DNA from: a virus | Virus record (IMG/VR): IMGVR_UViG_3300006802_000545 | Coordinates: 1-24,439 of that record | Strand: one strand, 5' to 3' | DNA length: 24,439 bases | Part shown: in pieces, positions 22,303 through 24,439 of the stretch | Position numbering within the stretch: the stretch's first letter is position 1 | Layout: each line of letters opens with the position of its first letter | The notes under the pieces: generated by a model | Databases searched by the model: none | Told to the model about the DNA's origin: nothing | Seen by the model: the letters and a program-made list of their open reading frames with translations, nothing else | Position numbers and translations under genes: made by a program

Positions 22303-22559
22303 GTGAAGTAAAATTACCTATGTCTTTTTTTACACCGAAACAAAAAAAGGTATGGGACTATATTAAAAGTTATCATAAAGATAATTCTTATCCACCTACC
22401 TACGAAGAAATTAGAGTACACATGGAATATAAATATGTAGGACAAGTATCAGCAATGATCCAAAAGTTAAAAGAAAAAGGTTATGTTGATAATACTCCTG
22501 GAGTAGCAAGATCTCTATATGCTAAGGATGTAGACTCTATTGTAGTACGATTGAAATAA
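22299..22559 (+). CDS. LexA-like DNA-binding domain protein
   Basis: The 86-residue protein matches the N-terminal winged helix of LexA: FTPKQKKVWDYIKSYHKDNS (11-30), YPPTYEEIRVHMEYKYVG (31-48) and AMIQKLKEKGYVDNTPGVAR (52-71). The S24 peptidase domain of full LexA is absent, so it cannot self-cleave. It may repress phage or host SOS-type genes or act as an antirepressor. It is the last gene of the rightward operon and is coupled to the zinc-ribbon gene by ATGA. The family match to the DNA-binding half is firm; the target is unknown. Confidence 0.85.
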   Translation: MSEVKLPMSFFTPKQKKVWDYIKSYHKDNSYPPTYEEIRVHMEYKYVGQVSAMIQKLKEKGYVDNTPGVARSLYAKDVDSIVVRLK

Positions 22560-22568
22560 TTTTGAAGG

Positions 22569-22604
22569 TACAATCATAAGCAGTAAAACTTTAATGCTAT
22601 TGTA
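22569..22604. repeat. Inverted repeat after rightward operon
   Basis: TACAAT (22569-22574) pairs with ATTGTA (22599-22604) and AGCA (22579-22582) with TGCT (22595-22598), leaving a 4-base bulge and a 12-base loop. It follows the LexA-like gene by ten bases. No T-run follows, so intrinsic termination of rightward transcripts is uncertain; a protein site is an alternative. Confidence 0.4.
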
Positions 22605-22621
22605 TGGTCATTTAAACGACT

Positions 22622-22646
22622 CGAAAAATCCCTGTTTTCTGGGATT
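22622..22646 (-). terminator. Intrinsic terminator of leftward lysis operon
   Basis: AATCCC (22627-22632) and GGGATT (22641-22646) form a 6-bp stem with an 8-base loop. Read leftward it is followed by a T-run of five, giving an intrinsic terminator that begins in the holin stop codon. Read rightward the stem is followed only by ACTTCTTT, a weak terminator for the convergent early operon. Confidence 0.65.
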
Positions 22647-23055
22647 ACTTCTTTAAGTTGTCCCTAGCTATTCCTTTTGACTTCTCGTAGGATCTCATGG
22701 CTCCGAGTCCTAGGAGGCTCATAACTAACGTGACGAGTCCTTCTAATTCTAAACTTGGAGGAGTAATACTAGGATTAAACATTACAGCGAACCAAGTTAA
22801 AATTGGACCTATAAAAAACTGCCATAATAATCCTAGACAAGCCACCCACATTATTGCTGGACGTGCGCCTGATACAAATAAGCTAGGATGTTTTGCTTGT
22901 TCTTTATTAATATCTAGTTGTCCTTTTGCTAATTCTGTAGCATGTTTTTCTGCCATAGCACTTAACTCAAAAGCAAGCTTTTCAGTTTGATCTTTGTCTT
23001 TTATAAACTTACCTATAAGTTTTGTTGCTGGTCCTATTAATGCTGTTAATGCCAT
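22645..23055 (-). CDS. Holin, 3-TM family
   Basis: The 136-residue protein has a charged amphipathic N-terminus (about 1-55). A conserved GARPAIMWVACLGLLWQFFIGPI region follows (63-85), long enough for one or two membrane passes to about residue 93. A last hydrophobic segment, LVTLVMSLLGLGAM, lies at 107-120, followed by RSYEKSKG. This is the pattern of the 3-TM phage holin family (pfam Holin_3TMs). It would permeabilise the inner membrane at lysis. AAGGAG five bases before the ATG lies in the end of the preceding gene. No endolysin is encoded beside it in this window. Confidence 0.85.
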   Translation of the reverse strand: MALTALIGPATKLIGKFIKDKDQTEKLAFELSAMAEKHATELAKGQLDINKEQAKHPSLFVSGARPAIMWVACLGLLWQFFIGPILTWFAVMFNPSITPPSLELEGLVTLVMSLLGLGAMRSYEKSKGIARDNLKK

Positions 23056-23057
23056 AT

Positions 23058-23711
23058 TTACTCCTTTTCTGTTTGCCAGTTATTAAGTTGATTTTTATAT
23101 TCCAGGTATAATTCTGTATCGGCATAAGAACGTCCTTCTTGTATGCATACCATAAAATATTTTGGGCTATATACCAGGCACGTTCCATCATCATATTCCA
23201 TGTCATGCGCAAAAGTAGGACTGCTTACCGATACAAAGAATTTAAAAGTTATACCTACAGCTACACCTATAAAAGCAACACTTATTACAGTAATTAATCC
23301 ATATTTAATATACTCTGCTATTTCTTGCTGCTTTTTTAATTTTTTTGCTTTAGCTTCTTTTATCGCTTGTTTTTTTGCATCAATACGTTTCTTACGTTCT
23401 TGTAATATAAACTCCCAAGTTCCTGGTCCAAAGCGTAGGTTCACTAGATTTCTTAGTTCATTCATTTGCTCACGAGCTAATTTAGCGTCAATCACTTCTC
23501 TAGCCACATTTTCTGTTGCAAAATGATCTACATTTTTTGAATCTCTAGCTTTAATAGCTTGTTGCTCACCCATCATAGCTTTATCAATATGTCCTATGAT
23601 GTCACCTATATCATTGCAAGTTGATATTTGTTGCTTTACAAAGTCTACACTTTGTTTTACTAATTTAATTCCTGAAAGTACAGCTGCTCCAGCACTAACT
23701 GGATCAACCAT
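23058..23711 (-). CDS. Membrane protein of lysis cassette, unknown
   Basis: The 217-residue protein starts MVDPVSAGAAVLSGIKLVKQ. A mainly helical N-terminal part carries RFGPGTWEFILQERKKRI (93-110). A Lys/Ala coiled-coil-like stretch (about 112-130) and one membrane segment (LITVISVAFIGVAVGITFKFF, about 139-159) follow. The C-terminal 58-residue domain has Cys178 and Cys189 and probably faces the periplasm. I recall proteins with the same MVDPVxA start and 'GPxxWE' motif next to lysis genes in marine phages, without a function. It lies just upstream of the holin. Confidence 0.65.
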   Translation of the reverse strand: MVDPVSAGAAVLSGIKLVKQSVDFVKQQISTCNDIGDIIGHIDKAMMGEQQAIKARDSKNVDHFATENVAREVIDAKLAREQMNELRNLVNLRFGPGTWEFILQERKKRIDAKKQAIKEAKAKKLKKQQEIAEYIKYGLITVISVAFIGVAVGITFKFFVSVSSPTFAHDMEYDDGTCLVYSPKYFMVCIQEGRSYADTELYLEYKNQLNNWQTEKE

Positions 23712-23940
23712 TTTGTTTCTCGATAAACCTATCTAGCTTTGTTTCGATACGTATAATTAATTCTTTTATTTCTCTAGTTTCATTATGCAATTCTTTTTTA
23801 GTAGCATAGTCTTCTCTTGTTCTGTTTAATAAAATTTGTAAACGTTTAACCTCTGCAAACATTTTACCAAACGCCCACCCAAAACCAGATGCAATAATAG
23901 TTAGTAGAAAATTCCAAACTATAAAAGGGTCAATAGTCAC
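23704..23940 (-). CDS. Membrane-anchored coiled-coil protein, spanin-like layout
   Basis: The 78-residue protein has an N-terminal membrane anchor (VWNFLLTIIASGFGWAFGKMF, about 8-28) followed by a long coiled coil (EVKRLQILLNR ... ETREIKELIIRIETKLDRFI). This resembles an i-spanin or a small lysis accessory protein common in marine phages. No lipoprotein partner (o-spanin) was found in any overlapping frame, so the spanin idea remains a guess. The start is GTG, overlapping the previous TAG by one base; only a weak AAGAG lies seven bases upstream. Confidence 0.6.
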   Translation of the reverse strand: MTIDPFIVWNFLLTIIASGFGWAFGKMFAEVKRLQILLNRTREDYATKKELHNETREIKELIIRIETKLDRFIEKQNG

Positions 23941-24035
23941 TAAAATGCTCTTATCTTTGGAGCTTTACCTTTTTTACGTTTCTTTTTAAACATAGATTTT
24001 ATTTTATCTAAGATAATCTTTAACTGTGCTTTCAC
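23940..24035 (-). CDS. Tiny basic protein, 31 residues
   Basis: A GTG at 24035 with AGGTGG four bases upstream opens a 31-codon frame starting MKAQLKIILDKIKSMFKKKR and ending APKIRAF. It overlaps the preceding gene's 3' end by 32 bases and shares a base with the next start. A hydrophobic/amphipathic helix followed by a very basic tail could act at the membrane. It fills the only gap in the cassette; an in-frame ATG would give 17 residues. It is short, so moderate certainty at best. Confidence 0.4.
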   Translation of the reverse strand: MKAQLKIILDKIKSMFKKKRKKGKAPKIRAF

Positions 24036-24439
24036 TTGTCCACCTGTTAATTCTGTTTACCTCAGTAACCTCACCCTCACTATCTAAAGTATCTGCATAC
24101 AATCCTTTAAATGCAGTCATATCACTTGCATTATCTATAGCAGTTTCTATATCACTACAATCTTTTCTTATAGCTGCAACGTATGTTTTTACTGCATCAG
24201 GTATAGCTTTGCTACTATCATAAATACTACGTTCTACTAACCAATTAAATCGTTTTATAAAACCATTAGCTTGTTCTTTAGCTTTATTTTTAGCTAGTGT
24301 TTTTAAACCATAATTGATTACTTGGTTTCCATCTGCATCAGTAATGTTATTACCATCTTCATCAACAGCATTAGCATCTGCTAACGCTTTATCCGTTGTG
24401 GTATAAGAGGTCGTTACTTTGTTATTACCACTATCAAAA
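24004..24439 (-). CDS. C-terminal part of a gene entering from right edge
   Basis: The frame is open from the right edge to TAA at 24006-24004, giving about 144 codons; the start is outside the window. The visible part has NNKVTTSYTTTDKALADANA, then YDSSKAIPDAVKTYVAAIRK, then MTAFKGLYADTLDSEGEVT and ends TVKDYLR. The segment 'KAIPxAVKxYVAAIR' followed by 'MTAFKxLY' is one I associate with tail-associated or fibre-related proteins of marine phages, but no fold is certain. It precedes the lysis genes on the same strand. Confidence 0.6.
   Translation of the reverse strand, partial: FDSGNNKVTTSYTTTDKALADANAVDEDGNNITDADGNQVINYGLKTLAKNKAKEQANGFIKRFNWLVERSIYDSSKAIPDAVKTYVAAIRKDCSDIETAIDNASDMTAFKGLYADTLDSEGEVTEVNRINRWTSESTVKDYLR

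Noticed and set aside
23009-23212. 67-codon minus-strand frame overlapping the membrane protein, considered as an embedded Rz1-type o-spanin
   Set aside because: It has no signal peptide or lipobox cysteine and no ribosome binding site.
23143-23526. 127-codon plus-strand frame in the lysis region
   Set aside because: It is antisense to the 217-residue membrane protein, has no upstream purine site and a biased Ser/Phe/Ile composition.
1-24439. tRNA genes, CRISPR arrays and insertion sequences
   Set aside because: No cloverleaf-like tract, no regularly spaced repeats and no transposase were seen in either strand by eye; a tRNA scan would be needed to exclude degenerate tRNAs.

Overview
This window is most of a small, AT-rich, short-tailed (podovirus-type) dsDNA phage genome. 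The structural gene order, read leftward, is terminase small and large subunits, portal, Bbp19-like protein, scaffold, major capsid protein, a small capsid-associated protein, tail adaptor (T7 gp11-like), tail nozzle (gp12/P22 gp10-like) and internal virion proteins. The low GC, together with protein types I recognise from marine podoviruses (DUF6321-like protein, Bbp19-like protein, 3-TM holin family), suggests a marine alphaproteobacterial phage of the pelagiphage kind. The host is an inference and was not tested by a database search.

Layout. (1) Positions 1-12667, minus strand: the late structural operon, tightly packed with ATGA/TAATG overlaps. Its last gene, a large internal virion protein, runs off the left edge. 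A 182-bp intergenic region before the capsid gene carries a promoter, hairpins and a duplicated motif. (2) 12633-14343, minus: a small cargo block lies between the two terminase subunits: an HTH regulator, a PP-loop ATPase of the PAPS-reductase/DndC type, a zinc-ribbon microprotein and another small protein. (3) 14315-18519, minus: the replication module, made up of a ribbon-helix-helix protein, a putative ssDNA-binding protein, a TOPRIM primase-RepA helicase, an unknown protein, a winged-helix initiator and a DUF3310 protein. A cluster of GGACA motifs with inverted repeats sits at the end of the primase gene. (4) 18520-18671: a divergent control region. (5) 18672-22559, plus: the early/accessory arm, with small unknown proteins, a serine recombinase, a winged-helix protein, a YqaJ/lambda-type exonuclease, a second zinc-ribbon microprotein and a LexA-like DNA-binding domain. 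(6) 22560-24439, minus: a terminator, then a lysis-like cassette (holin, two further membrane proteins, a tiny basic protein) and the C-terminal end of a gene that enters from the right edge.

The minus-strand genes at both edges would be continuous if the genome is circular or circularly permuted: right-edge virion/lysis genes would follow the left-edge internal virion genes. No DNA polymerase, RNA polymerase, endolysin or tail fibre can be identified here; these may lie in the missing part. The serine recombinase and three small DNA-binding regulators leave a temperate life style possible. No stretch above 300 bases lacks a gene once the short genes that I translated by hand are included (5444-5756, 13651-13954, 20850-20951, 22132-22302, 23940-24035).
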